Source of the DNA: Fimbriimonadaceae bacterium
GTDB lineage: Bacteria > Armatimonadota > Fimbriimonadia > Fimbriimonadales > Fimbriimonadaceae
Length of the DNA: 64,000 nucleotides
Assembly: GCA_019638775.1 (NCBI GenBank)
Contig: JAHBTD010000001.1
Span: 1,240,001 to 1,304,000 of the forward strand
Direction: 5' to 3'
Below the pieces are notes generated by a model. The model did not search any database, was not told where the DNA came from, and saw only the letters and a list, made by a program, of their open reading frames with translations. The position numbers were made by a program, and so were the translations under genes. The stretch's first letter is position 1; each line of letters starts with the position of its first letter. This document shows, in pieces, positions 34,652 to 42,099 of this stretch.

Positions 34652-34936
34652 CTATGAGTGAGTTGCTGGGGGTTGGGGTGCTTTGTTCCAGAACTCCTGG
34701 GATGTAACGACGCGCACTATTTCAAAATCGACCAGATCATCCCAGCGGGCGGTCCACTGCCTTAGAAGCTCAATCGAAGGGGCTTGCATCACTTGAAAGC
34801 AGCGCATTTCCACCGGATCTATCCAGCTTGAAACGTATTCGACGCCTTCAGGGAACATCCGCCCTTGCCTTTGGAAGCGCTCGCCAACAGGTTCACTTTG
34901 ACCGTTTTTGAACCGTTCGATCACCATGAAAAGCAT
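34652..34936 (-). CDS. DUF3303-type small protein, 94 aa
   Basis: The sequence matches the DUF3303 pattern: start MLFMVIERFKNGQSEPVGER, middle PEGVEYVSSWIDPVEMRCFQVMQ (split over two strands) and end RWDDLVDFEIVRVVTS. It is probably a ferredoxin-like alpha-beta fold of the dimeric barrel kind. Function is unknown. It lies just upstream of rpsU, in the same direction and 65 bases away, and its C-terminal codons overlap a heptamer-like repeat tract (about 34630-34660), so the tail may have changed by repeat insertion. Confidence 0.8.
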   Translation of the reverse strand: MLFMVIERFKNGQSEPVGERFQRQGRMFPEGVEYVSSWIDPVEMRCFQVMQAPSIELLRQWTARWDDLVDFEIVRVVTSQEFWNKAPQPPATHS

Positions 34937-35056
34937 GCCTAAATCTTACGCTTTTCGGACCCCTCTCTTGTGGATGTTTTAACACTAAAGCAAAACAGTT
35001 CTTTTCTTGGAAATAGAGTCGCCTCTTGCAACGTAAGTCACAAGTGAGGTGGAGAT

Positions 35057-35662
35057 ATGCGAAAGGTACTTTTGTTATTGCCTTTGCTTGCGCTGTGGGG
35101 CTTTCATTCGGTTGTTTCGGAAGCCAATTACAGCGGAGACAAGGTTCATTCGTCAATCAGCTTTGGCGTGGGCTATGCCGGTGGTCTGACTACCGTGAAG
35201 GGGATGTTTACCGACTTTACGGTGAAGATGTATTACGACGACGCTGACATCACAAAGTCGACGGTGACCGCAGAGATTCAGGTGAAGAGTGTGAACTCAG
35301 GCAATGCTGGTCGGGACAAGCACCTGCAAGGTGAGGATTTTTTTGAGACGGACAAGTTTCCGACGATCACGTTTGTGAGCAAGAAGGTTGAGAAAAAGGG
35401 TGAAGCGTACGTGCTTACCGGGGACTTCACGATGCACGGCGTGACGAAGGAGATCTCCTTTCCTTTCACGATCACTGGGAAAGGTCTGGACACGCGAACG
35501 CGGGGGACGATGGTCGGGTTTGCCGCCAAGCCGAAGATCAAGCGCAGCGAGTTTGGGATGAGCTATGGGATAGCGCCGACAGCGATGTCAGATGAGGTTG
35601 AGGTTGAACTGCACCTATTGATGAAGCCGGATCAGGCAGTGGGGACGTTTGTGGCTCAGTAG
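35057..35662 (+). CDS. YceI-family periplasmic lipid-binding protein
   Basis: A 201-aa lipocalin-like protein with a signal peptide (MRKVLLLLPLLALWGFHSVV). YceI features: DKVHSSISFGVGYAGGLTTV, GMFTDFTVKMYYDDADITKS, RDKHLQGEDFFETDKFPTIT and LTGDFTMHGVTKEISFPFTI. The fold binds polyisoprenoid or quinone-like lipids in the periplasm; members respond to base, osmotic or oxidative stress. GTGGAGA precedes the ATG by 7 bases. It stands alone. Confidence 0.92.
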   Translation: MRKVLLLLPLLALWGFHSVVSEANYSGDKVHSSISFGVGYAGGLTTVKGMFTDFTVKMYYDDADITKSTVTAEIQVKSVNSGNAGRDKHLQGEDFFETDKFPTITFVSKKVEKKGEAYVLTGDFTMHGVTKEISFPFTITGKGLDTRTRGTMVGFAAKPKIKRSEFGMSYGIAPTAMSDEVEVELHLLMKPDQAVGTFVAQ

Positions 35663-35713
35663 CTGGCTAGCTCGGGGTGAGTAGCTGTGAGTGAGGATGT
35701 GAGACGCTATGGG

Positions 35714-36595
35714 TTACTTGGCCTTTGGGTGGGCTTTTTCAACCGCTTCGCGAAGTCTTTCGATGCTCACGTGGGTATAGATTTGGGTTGTTTCCAGGCT
35801 CTCGTGACCTAGCAGTTGCTGCACCGTTTTAAGGTCGGCGCCGCCGTCCAAAAGGTGGGTCGCGAAGCTGTGCCTGAGCTTATGAGGGGAGACCTCCGGT
35901 GGTAATCCAATTTGCTTTGCCCACCGCCTGACGACGTTGTAAACCGTGCGCGTGATGATACGACCGCCCAAACGGTTGGTGAATAGAGCTTGGCCCTTCT
36001 TCGGCTCGACTCTTTCCCCCTGGATGTACCGTTCGAGGGCTTCAAGGCAGGGTTTGCCGAACAGCGCGACGCGGTCTTTGTTGCCCTTTCCACGAACCCG
36101 AACCGAGCCCTCCTTGAAGTCGATGTCTGGCAGGTTCATCCCGACGACTTCGCTGACACGCAGGCCAGCCCCGTACATGATTTCGAGAAGGGCACGGTCG
36201 CGGAGGGGGCTCTTCCCCACGTCATCCTGTTCCAAGAGGTCTTCGGTTTGGGCTTGGGAGAGCGCCTTTGGGAGCCGCTTTCGGCGGATCGGGGCTTCGA
36301 GCATTTCGGTGGGGTCTTCAGCGAGGTAGCCCATCTGCTTGCAGAATTTGACGAAGGTTCGGAGCGCGGAAAGCTTGCGTGCGCGGGTGGTGGGGTTGGG
36401 AGCTTTGTGGCGGAGGAAGGTCTGGATACGGAGGGGGGTGAGGGCGCTAAGCCCGACCTCCTGGCTATCCCCGGCAAGAAACTCAGCCAATTGGGAGAGG
36501 TCGGCACCGTAGCTCTTCACCGTGTTTGGCGAACGCTTGGCGCGCTGACTGTCGAGGAACTCCTGGATGGCGGCGTCGAGGTTCGGGGATTTCAC
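35714..36595 (-). CDS. xer: Tyrosine recombinase XerC/XerD type
   Basis: A 293-aa site-specific recombinase, the length of chromosomal Xer proteins. The N-terminal SAM-like DNA-binding domain (residues 1-100) is followed by the catalytic domain: Arg in GLRVSEVVGMNL, Lys in VRVRGKGNKDRVALFG, His-x-x-Arg in SPHKLRHSFATHLL, His in LLGHESLETTQ and the nucleophile Tyr in IYTHVSIERL. It probably resolves chromosome dimers at dif. It is next to ruvAB, a common location. Its upstream region carries five unusual hairpins (36607-36788). Confidence 0.92.
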   Translation of the reverse strand: MKSPNLDAAIQEFLDSQRAKRSPNTVKSYGADLSQLAEFLAGDSQEVGLSALTPLRIQTFLRHKAPNPTTRARKLSALRTFVKFCKQMGYLAEDPTEMLEAPIRRKRLPKALSQAQTEDLLEQDDVGKSPLRDRALLEIMYGAGLRVSEVVGMNLPDIDFKEGSVRVRGKGNKDRVALFGKPCLEALERYIQGERVEPKKGQALFTNRLGGRIITRTVYNVVRRWAKQIGLPPEVSPHKLRHSFATHLLDGGADLKTVQQLLGHESLETTQIYTHVSIERLREAVEKAHPKAK

Positions 36596-36606
36596 TCTCT
36601 TATGCT

Positions 36607-36788
36607 GCCTCCAGACGCGCCGTCTGGGGGCTATGCCAACTACGGCGAAGTCGAATTAGCCTCCAGATTACGAATCTGGAGGCAAGCGCTAAGCCTCCTC
36701 GCTTTAGTCCGAGGAAGATCCCTCCAGAACTGCAGTTCTGGAGGGTCAAAAGATCGGAAGTACCCTCCATATCAGCAGATATGGAGGG
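36607..36788. repeat. Array of five hairpins with constant outer and variable inner stems
   Basis: Unit 1, 36607-36631: GCCTCCAGACG-cgc-CGTCTGGGGGC. Unit 2, 36659-36683: GCCTCCAGATT-acg-AATCTGGAGGC. Unit 3, 36696-36715: TCCTCG / CGAGGA. Unit 4, 36720-36745: CCCTCCAGAACTG / CAGTTCTGGAGGG, a perfect 26-bp palindrome. Unit 5, 36763-36788: CCCTCCATATC-agca-GATATGGAGGG. The outer CCTCC/GGAGG is shared while the inner pairs differ but stay complementary. The array fills the gap between xer and ruvB and leaves no room for a gene. Confidence 0.85.
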
Positions 36789-36811
36789 ATCAGGTGCTGC
36801 AGCGTTACGAA

Positions 36812-37879
36812 CTATAGAAGCTCCTCCTGACCATTGTTCACCCTTTCCACTGGCTTCTCGGGTCGTTTGGGCTGCTCGAATCCGAGGTGCTCGTAGGCGG
36901 CTGGCGTGGCAATGCGGCCTCGGTTAGTGCGTTGGATGAGCGCTTGCTGGATGAGGAACGGTTCGTAGACGTCTTCGATGGTGCCGGAATCTTCGCCGGT
37001 GGTGGCAGAAAGCGTGTCGATCCCGACAGGGCCACCGGCGTATTTTTCGATGATGACGCGCAGAAGCGTTCGGTCCACCCGATCTAAGCCGAGATGATCG
37101 ACTTCGAGCGCATCTAAGGCCTTGTCGGCGATCTTGGAGCTGATGGATTCATGTCCATCAACTTGGGCGAAGTCCCGCACACGACGGAGCAAGCGGTTTG
37201 CAATGCGTGGCGTTCCGCGCGAACGCCGAGCCACAGCTTCTGCTCCTGAGCGGTCTATCCCATAACCGAGTATCCCGGCCGAGCGGGTGATGATCTCAAA
37301 GAGCGCCTGAGCCCCATAAAACTGGAAGTGCATCACGATGCCAAAGCGGTCGCGTAGGGGTCCAGTGAGAAGCCCTTGGCGGGTGGTCGCGCCGATCACG
37401 GTGAACTTGGGGACATCAAGGCGGATCGACCGGGCGGCGGGGCCTTTGCCGATCATGATGTCCACTTTGCAATCCTCCATTGCCGGGTAAAGGATCTCTT
37501 CGACGGGGCGAGCGAGGCGGTGGATCTCGTCGATGAACAGGACCGCGCCCTCTTCGAGGTTGGTGAGGATGCCAACGAGGTCGCCCTGTCGTTCGATGGC
37601 GGGGCCACTCGTGACGTGGACGGGCGCGTCCATCTCGTTGGCGACGATGTGGGCGATGGTGGTTTTCCCGAGGCCGGGGGGACCGTATAGTAAGAGGTGG
37701 TCGAGCGGTTCGCTACGCTGTTGGGCGGCCTTGAGAAAGACAGCAAGGTTCTCTTTGAGCTTCTCCTGGCCGATGAATTCGCTTAACCTTCTTGGGCGCA
37801 AGGAGAGCTCAATGGGGTTCTCCATCGGCTTGCGAATGGGATCTAGGTTTGTGTTGTCGCGTTCGGTCACTTCGCTCAT
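36812..37879 (-). CDS. ruvB: Holliday junction branch-migration ATPase RuvB
   Basis: A 355-aa AAA+ ring helicase subunit that drives branch migration with RuvA. Walker [19 protein letters not shown]; Walker [19 protein letters not shown]; sensor 1: [20 protein letters not shown]; arginine/sensor 2: [15 protein letters not shown]. The C-terminal winged helix ends with [14 protein letters not shown]. It overlaps ruvA by 4 bases, the usual ruvAB coupling. Confidence 0.97.
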   Translation of the reverse strand: MSEVTERDNTNLDPIRKPMENPIELSLRPRRLSEFIGQEKLKENLAVFLKAAQQRSEPLDHLLLYGPPGLGKTTIAHIVANEMDAPVHVTSGPAIERQGDLVGILTNLEEGAVLFIDEIHRLARPVEEILYPAMEDCKVDIMIGKGPAARSIRLDVPKFTVIGATTRQGLLTGPLRDRFGIVMHFQFYGAQALFEIITRSAGILGYGIDRSGAEAVARRSRGTPRIANRLLRRVRDFAQVDGHESISSKIADKALDALEVDHLGLDRVDRTLLRVIIEKYAGGPVGIDTLSATTGEDSGTIEDVYEPFLIQQALIQRTNRGRIATPAAYEHLGFEQPKRPEKPVERVNNGQEELL

Positions 37880-38478
37880 CTGGCCAGACTCCTTAGCGCG
37901 ACTTTAAGCTGGTCTTGGATGCTGCCTCCGCTTTCTTCGGCGTCACGGGCAGCGGCTTCAGCTTCGGTTCGACGGTACCCAAGAGCGAGAAGGGCGTCGA
38001 CTAGTTCGCTATCGACGTGGACACTGACAACGGCTTTTCCACGGGTTGCCCCTTCTACCTTCAGGGCGAGGCTTTCCTCGGCCATCTTGCCTTTGAGCTC
38101 GACGATGATGCGCTCGGCGAGTTTGGGGCCGACGCCGTTGGCCCGGGTGAGAGCTTTGGCGTCTTGGGTGACGATGCCGTGGAGGACGGCTTGTCCGCCT
38201 AGCTGACCAATGAGGGCTATTCCGATTCGGGGGCCGCAGCCATTGACTCCGATGAGAAGGTCGAACATGCGACGGTCGAACGATTCTATAAACCCGTAAA
38301 GGGTCACGCTGTCCTCACGGAAGATTTGGCGGGTGTAAAGGTTCACTTGCTCGCCGACGGGCGGCATTTGAAGCAGAACAGAGTCGGGCAAAATGACCTC
38401 ATAGCCGACGCCTCCGGCATCGACCACCACCATCCCTCCGCTCACTTCGAGCAGTTCTCCGCGCAACCGGCCTATCAT
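37876..38478 (-). CDS. ruvA: Holliday junction DNA-binding protein RuvA
   Basis: A 200-aa tetrameric protein that clamps four-way junctions and recruits RuvB. Domain I is the OB fold ([20 protein letters not shown]), domain II contains the helix-hairpin-helix pairs ([19 protein letters not shown] and [20 protein letters not shown]), and domain III the RuvB-binding C-terminus ([20 protein letters not shown]). ATG 38478 starts exactly at the conserved MIGRL. Confidence 0.97.
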   Translation of the reverse strand: MIGRLRGELLEVSGGMVVVDAGGVGYEVILPDSVLLQMPPVGEQVNLYTRQIFREDSVTLYGFIESFDRRMFDLLIGVNGCGPRIGIALIGQLGGQAVLHGIVTQDAKALTRANGVGPKLAERIIVELKGKMAEESLALKVEGATRGKAVVSVHVDSELVDALLALGYRRTEAEAAARDAEESGGSIQDQLKVALRSLAR

Positions 38479-38622
38479 TTGGAAAGGTTACCTTGTGTCT
38501 ACATAAGGACGTGGGGATTGAGGGATTGGATGCAGGGAGGTAAGGATTGTAAGGGTTGTAAAGAGGAAGGGGTAAGGATCGGAAAGGGGCATAGTGATTC
38601 TGGATTGGGGATCAATGCGTGG

Positions 38623-38647
38623 TATAATATCGGTGATTCCCGATATT
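38623..38647 (+). promoter_or_regulatory. ArsR-type operator overlapping a consensus -10 box
   Basis: TATAAT at 38623-38628 is a perfect -10 hexamer. Overlapping it, AATATCGG (38626-38633) and CCGATATT (38640-38647) form a perfect inverted repeat with a 6-base centre. ATG of the regulator follows at 38655, so the leader is very short. This is how ArsR/SmtB proteins repress their own operons; a clear -35 is not seen. Confidence 0.75.
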
Positions 38648-38654
38648 TGATCTT

Positions 38655-39041
38655 ATGGACACCCTTGTAGCCTTTGGAAAAGCCCTTGCCGACCCCACGC
38701 GGGTTCGGATCCTGCATGCGCTTCGGCGTGAGCCGCTTTGCGTTTGCGAGATGATGGAGGCGCTGGAGATCGGTCAAAGCACGCTTAGCACACACCTTCA
38801 GACTTTGCGCAGCGCGGGTGTCGTTGAAACCGAACGTCGAGGCACGTGGATTATTTACAGCATTTCGCCGGAGGTTCGCGGCTCTTTGGAGACGATTTTT
38901 GTTCAGCTCCTGTCTGCCGACGAGCGCTTGCAGCTTGACACCGCGAGGCTGGAGAGTCGAATTCGCCTTAGGATTGAGGGTTGTTGCCCGGCCGATGCGA
39001 ATGGGGCACGCGTTTCTCGGGAGGGCGCGGCTCTTCGTTAG
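38655..39041 (+). CDS. arsR: ArsR/SmtB-family metalloregulator
   Basis: A 128-aa winged-helix repressor. LVAFGKALADPTRVRILHAL begins the domain, and PLCVCEMMEALEIGQSTLST combines the C-x-C motif of the arsenic/antimony sensor helix with the turn and recognition helix HLQTLRSAGVVETERRGTWI. The C-terminal tail adds a further pair, EGCCPADANG, which could complete a soft-metal site. It would leave DNA when As(III), Sb(III) or a similar ion binds. It is the first gene of a three-gene unit with a perfect operator over its own promoter. The metal cannot be fixed from sequence alone. Confidence 0.88.
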   Translation: MDTLVAFGKALADPTRVRILHALRREPLCVCEMMEALEIGQSTLSTHLQTLRSAGVVETERRGTWIIYSISPEVRGSLETIFVQLLSADERLQLDTARLESRIRLRIEGCCPADANGARVSREGAALR

Positions 39042-39054
39042 AAGGCACATTATC

Positions 39055-39696
39055 ATGAACTGGAAATCCTTACTCTGCACAGGGTTGCTGGCTATTTCTG
39101 CGGCAGCGGTTTCTCAGACGCCGCCGAAGCCGACGATTCAGGTGCCCACGTGAACTGGATGACCCGGTGAGGGTGGCTTCCTCGGTTCGGGGGAGATTAG
39201 CAAGACATGGACATTCAGCGGACGGTTTGTCGATATCGACTTGGAGCGCCCACGTTGGCGATTCACCGGCACGTATCGGTTCACTCCACGTTTCCAAGCT
39301 GGGATCGAGTGGAATCCATTGGCGCACGAGGCCGGGCTCATCGGCAACTGGATTTTGAACCCAGAGTCAGAGAAATATCCGATGGTGAACTTGGGCACGA
39401 GCAGTGATCGGATTGGCACACCCGCCGGGCCACATGCCTACTTCGTTACGTTTGCGAAGAGCTTCCCGGAGTGCAAATTGGGGCCCTATGTTTCAATCAA
39501 CTATTCGGAGTTTGACAAAGCGATTAACTTTCCGTTCGGGGTGAATTACGGGCTCGCCGAAAATTGGACAACGATGTTTATGAACGACGGTCGCAAGAGC
39601 CATCTGCTCTTGACGCACTCACGCGACAATTGGAGCGTATCTCTGATGTGGATTTGGTTTAAGCATCCGGGGATCAGCTTCAGTATTGGATTTTAA
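39055..39696 (+). CDS. Candidate di-selenocysteine secreted protein, U-x-x-U motif (TGA 39151-39153 and 39160-39162)
   Basis: The frame starts at ATG 39055, 13 bases after arsR, with a signal peptide (MNWKSLLCTGLLAISAAAVS), and runs in one phase to TAA 39696 except for two TGA codons, 33 and 36. Read as selenocysteine the junction is IQVPT-U-T-G-U-PGEGGFLG, a redox or metal-type U-x-x-U just behind the signal peptide. The remaining about 175 residues are rich in alternating aromatic strands (RWRFTGTYRFTPRFQAGIEW, YFVTFAKSFPECKLGPYVSI, NWSVSLMWIWFKHP), ending in Phe, as in outer-membrane beta-barrels. No family is recognised. Both interruptions are TGA, four codons apart, with intact reading on both sides, unlike random decay. 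Confidence 0.75.
39163..39191 (+). promoter_or_regulatory. Candidate SECIS hairpin after the double UGA
   Basis: GAGG (39169-39172) pairs with CCTC (39180-39183) around a 7-base loop that begins GT, with an outer helix CCCG (39163-39166) / CGGG (39188-39191). The loop is 19 bases after the first TGA, which fits bacterial SECIS spacing, and 10 bases after the second, which is short. The start of the loop with GU matches known SECIS loops. Confidence 0.45.
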
Positions 39697-39699
39697 GCT

Positions 39700-40353
39700 A
39701 TGAATACAATCATCTCACTCATTGCTATCTCGCTTGGACTGTTTGCTCAAGACACCCCTCAGACCATCGCTAAGAAAGACCTGCCAGCCAAGGCAGAGTG
39801 TGTGGTTTGTAACGCAGGCGGGGAGACGCACGGCGAAGAGAAGCCGGTCGCAGGCGTGATGTACAAGGGCAAGGCGTACTATTTCTGTAACGCGAAAGAG
39901 GTCGAAACCTTTAAAAAGAACCCCGATTTCTACATGCCCTTGAATCTGCCAATGCCTTTGCCAGACCTCAAGCTCACCGACACTTCCGGCAAGAAATGGG
40001 ATGCGGCTGCGTTCAAAGGAAAAGTCGTTCTTCTGGATTATTGGGCGACATGGTGCAAGCCCTGCCTCGTGCTGAAGCCGAAGATCGACAAGATTTGGGA
40101 GGCCAACAAGGGCCAAGGGTTTGAGATGCTGTCGGTGAGTATCGACGAGAAGCCCGCCGACTTTGAGAACTTCTTCAAGAAGACGAAGTGGGAGAATCCG
40201 GTAGCGCTGGACTCCAGTCAAAGCTGGGCGCATTTTCGAATCTTGACGATCCCGACCCTGGTCTTGGTGAAGGATGGAAAGGTCATACAAATCTTCAAGG
40301 GGAATATTGATCCCAAGAAGGTAGAGACTGCCGTCAAGTCTGCTCTGAAGTAG
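39700..40353 (+). CDS. Periplasmic YHS-domain plus TlpA-like thioredoxin
   Basis: A 217-aa fusion. After a signal peptide (MNTIISLIAISLGLFAQ), residues about 27-85 form a YHS/TRASH-like metal-binding domain: CVVCNAGGE, then VMYKGKAYYFCNAKEVETFK with the usual Y-F-C-N/S. A TlpA/ResA thioredoxin domain follows, with active site DYWATWCKPCLVLKPKIDKI and cis-Pro RILTIPTLVLVKDG. It begins 3 bases after the double-TGA gene, so it is the third gene of the ArsR operon. It could reduce, or deliver electrons to, the U-x-x-U protein, and the YHS domain could handle the same metal. The partnership is inferred. Confidence 0.88.
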   Translation: MNTIISLIAISLGLFAQDTPQTIAKKDLPAKAECVVCNAGGETHGEEKPVAGVMYKGKAYYFCNAKEVETFKKNPDFYMPLNLPMPLPDLKLTDTSGKKWDAAAFKGKVVLLDYWATWCKPCLVLKPKIDKIWEANKGQGFEMLSVSIDEKPADFENFFKKTKWENPVALDSSQSWAHFRILTIPTLVLVKDGKVIQIFKGNIDPKKVETAVKSALK

Positions 40354-40379
40354 GAGCCGCTCGCCACCTCATCAGTCTC

Positions 40380-40460
40380 TCAAACTCTTCGCCCACCGAA
40401 AGCGGCGAAGATCACGACTGAGATCACCAGTTGAATGAAGAGGCTGGCAAAAGAGAACAT
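40380..40460 (-). CDS. Possible 26-aa membrane peptide
   Basis: A tiny frame, too short for standard gene finders: MFSFASLFIQLVISVVIFAA then a short basic end, GGRRV. It would be a single transmembrane helix. A GGAG ribosome site stands 8 bases before the ATG at 40460. Being convergent with the ArsR operon and 140 bases downstream of the Prx gene, it could also be chance. No similarity is recognised. Confidence 0.35.
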   Translation of the reverse strand: MFSFASLFIQLVISVVIFAAFGGRRV

Positions 40461-40537
40461 GGAATAGCTCCGGGTCTATGGGATGTATTCCATGTTTGGT
40501 GCGGCGAAGGGTGGAGGCTGAAACTCGACGAGTAAGG

Positions 40538-40593
40538 GGGACCTCCCCACCCTAACCCTCCCCTCCATTTCCGGAAAAATGGAAGGGGAGGGA
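40538..40593. repeat. Dispersed palindromic element (copy 2)
   Basis: Nearly identical to 12342-12397: CCTCCCCACCCTAACC then CCCTCCCCTCCATTT-ccgg-AAAATGGAAGGGGAGGG. It ends 8 bases before the 3' end of the leftward peroxiredoxin gene, the same arrangement as copy 1. Confidence 0.8.
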
Positions 40594-40600
40594 TTTGGCT

Positions 40601-41272
40601 TTACATCCCCATTTTCTGGGCGGCTTCGAGGATGTCAGCGCCTTTCATTCGGACCTTATAGTCCGGGTTTGTGGAGACGAACTGGATCGTGCCTTTGGCG
40701 TCGATCAGGAACACAGCTGGCACGGGAAGGATGTGGTGGGTCTGCCCGCCAGACGACTTCTCAAGGTCGATCTTGTACTGATCGCGATACATCGTGAAAG
40801 TCTTATCGTCAACGCGGAAGGCGATTCCAAACTTCTTGATGAGTTCGGCTTTGGAGTCGGAGACGAGCGTGTAGTTCAGCTTGTCCTTCTCCATCGTTTT
40901 GCTAAGCTCATCGGGGGTATCGGGGGTCACGGCGATGACTTGGAAACCAAGTTTGCGCAGGTCGGCCTCGACCGTCATCAAGTCGGAAAGGTGGCGGTTG
41001 CAGAAAGGGCACCATCCGCCACGGTAGAAGATGACGACGGCGGGTTTGCCGTTGAGGACCTTCTTGAATGTGGTTTCTTTTTTGTCGAGCGTTAAGACGC
41101 TGCTGTCGGGGACAGCAGTGCCAACCTTAATCGGCTTGACTTCGCTTGCGCTGGCTGCGACCATTTCATCACCGGTGCGCATAGCAAACACGGCGACGGG
41201 AATGGCAATTGCGGCGAGAACGCCCAGGGATAGAAGCGCTTTGGATGGGGTGGGGCTTTTCATGTGAAGCAT
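40601..41272 (-). CDS. Membrane-anchored AhpC/TSA-type peroxiredoxin
   Basis: A 223-aa protein with an N-terminal signal-anchor (LLSLGVLAAIAIPVAVFAM) and a redoxin domain. Active site VVIFYRGGWCPFCNRHLSDL: a W-C-P-F-C motif where ordinary peroxiredoxins have T-x-x-C, as in the PRX-like AhpC/TSA family. AVTPDTPDELSKTMEKDKL and YTLVSDSKAELIKKFGIAF complete the fold, with the late block VPAVFLIDAKGTI. The domain is probably on the periplasmic side, reducing peroxides or disulfides. ATG 41272 or 41263 could start it. Convergent with the ArsR operon. Confidence 0.85.
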   Translation of the reverse strand: MLHMKSPTPSKALLSLGVLAAIAIPVAVFAMRTGDEMVAASASEVKPIKVGTAVPDSSVLTLDKKETTFKKVLNGKPAVVIFYRGGWCPFCNRHLSDLMTVEADLRKLGFQVIAVTPDTPDELSKTMEKDKLNYTLVSDSKAELIKKFGIAFRVDDKTFTMYRDQYKIDLEKSSGGQTHHILPVPAVFLIDAKGTIQFVSTNPDYKVRMKGADILEAAQKMGM

Positions 41273-41396
41273 AAGTCGCTCTGTAGCTTCGAGGTTCCCA
41301 AGATGTTTTGAGCTTGAGTTTGAGCCGAGTTGAAACTGAGCCCTTTGTATCCTTTCACCACAATAGCGTGTGAAGAGTCAGTCTCCGAAAACGAAA

Positions 41397-41422
41397 GCGC
41401 CCCTACCGTATGGCAAGGGCGC
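41397..41422 (-). terminator. Terminator of hsp20
   Basis: On the minus strand GCGCCCTT pairs with AGGGGCGC (one G-U) around a 10-base loop and is followed by TTTCGTTTTC. It lies 20 bases after the hsp20 stop at 41442. Confidence 0.7.
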
Positions 41423-41441
41423 CTTGAAAGTTGAGCAGGTC

Positions 41442-41921
41442 TTAGCTCTTCGGAGAAGAGTTCGAACCTGAGTCGATCGCCTTCACTTCGATTTTTCGCG
41501 GCTCTGGTTTGCGCACTTCGCTGCTTGGAATGCGGATGGTCACAAACCCGTTTTCAAACTGGGCTTGAATGTCGTCCAGATCGAGAGCTTCCGGCAGTGC
41601 GATTGAGCGAGAGAACCTTCCGTATCGCGTTTCGCGACGGTAGATTTTGGTCCCTTCACCAGACTCGATGTCCTGGCTTGTTTCACCGCTGATCGTCAAC
41701 ACGTTATCGTCGATCGACACGTCGATCTCCGCGGGTTTAAGTCCGGGTACTGCGGCGCGTACAAAGAACGCCCCTTCTCGCTCGTAGATGTCGATGGGAA
41801 TCGGGTTCCCTGGCGTCATGGGGCCCATGCTCGGCTGTCCCCAGATCGAATTGAATAGTCTGTCCATTTGGTCGAACACGTTTGCAGTGTCCGACGGCCT
41901 TCTTTTCATCAACACACTCAT
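41442..41921 (-). CDS. hsp20: Hsp20 family small heat-shock protein
   Basis: A 159-aa alpha-crystallin-type chaperone that holds unfolding proteins in the cytoplasm. The crystallin domain spans residues about 40-145: IPIDIYEREGAFFVRAAVPG, LKPAEIDVSIDDNVLTISGE, TRYGRFSRSIALPEALDLDD and IQAQFENGFVTIRIPSSEVR, the last holding the G-x-L/V-x-I-x-I region. A short Ser-rich tail follows. GGAG lies 10 bases before ATG 41921, and a TTGACA-like box at 41975-41980 (minus) could be its -35. Confidence 0.93.
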   Translation of the reverse strand: MSVLMKRRPSDTANVFDQMDRLFNSIWGQPSMGPMTPGNPIPIDIYEREGAFFVRAAVPGLKPAEIDVSIDDNVLTISGETSQDIESGEGTKIYRRETRYGRFSRSIALPEALDLDDIQAQFENGFVTIRIPSSEVRKPEPRKIEVKAIDSGSNSSPKS

Positions 41922-42099
41922 TCTCTTTTCTCCAATGTTAGCTGTATGAGCATGACTTGATCTAAGTCTAATGCTGTCAAGTCAATATTTCCAACGCTTT
42001 GATAAATGCCAAAGTTCCAACGGATGGGACCAAGATTTGAGGATTTTTTGGCGTCTCATGCAAAGAGCTCTTACAGCGTCATTGGTGCTACGATAGGAA

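Noticed and set aside
36607-36788. CRISPR array
   Set aside because: The repeated units are hairpins of unequal spacing and differing sequence, with no constant repeat plus variable spacer pattern and no cas gene.
39142-39170. Two-gene reading: short signal-peptide gene, then a separate gene from an internal start
   Set aside because: The downstream part has no ribosome site or good start near its beginning, and a 32-residue signal peptide alone makes no sense; continuous reading through two TGA codons explains all.
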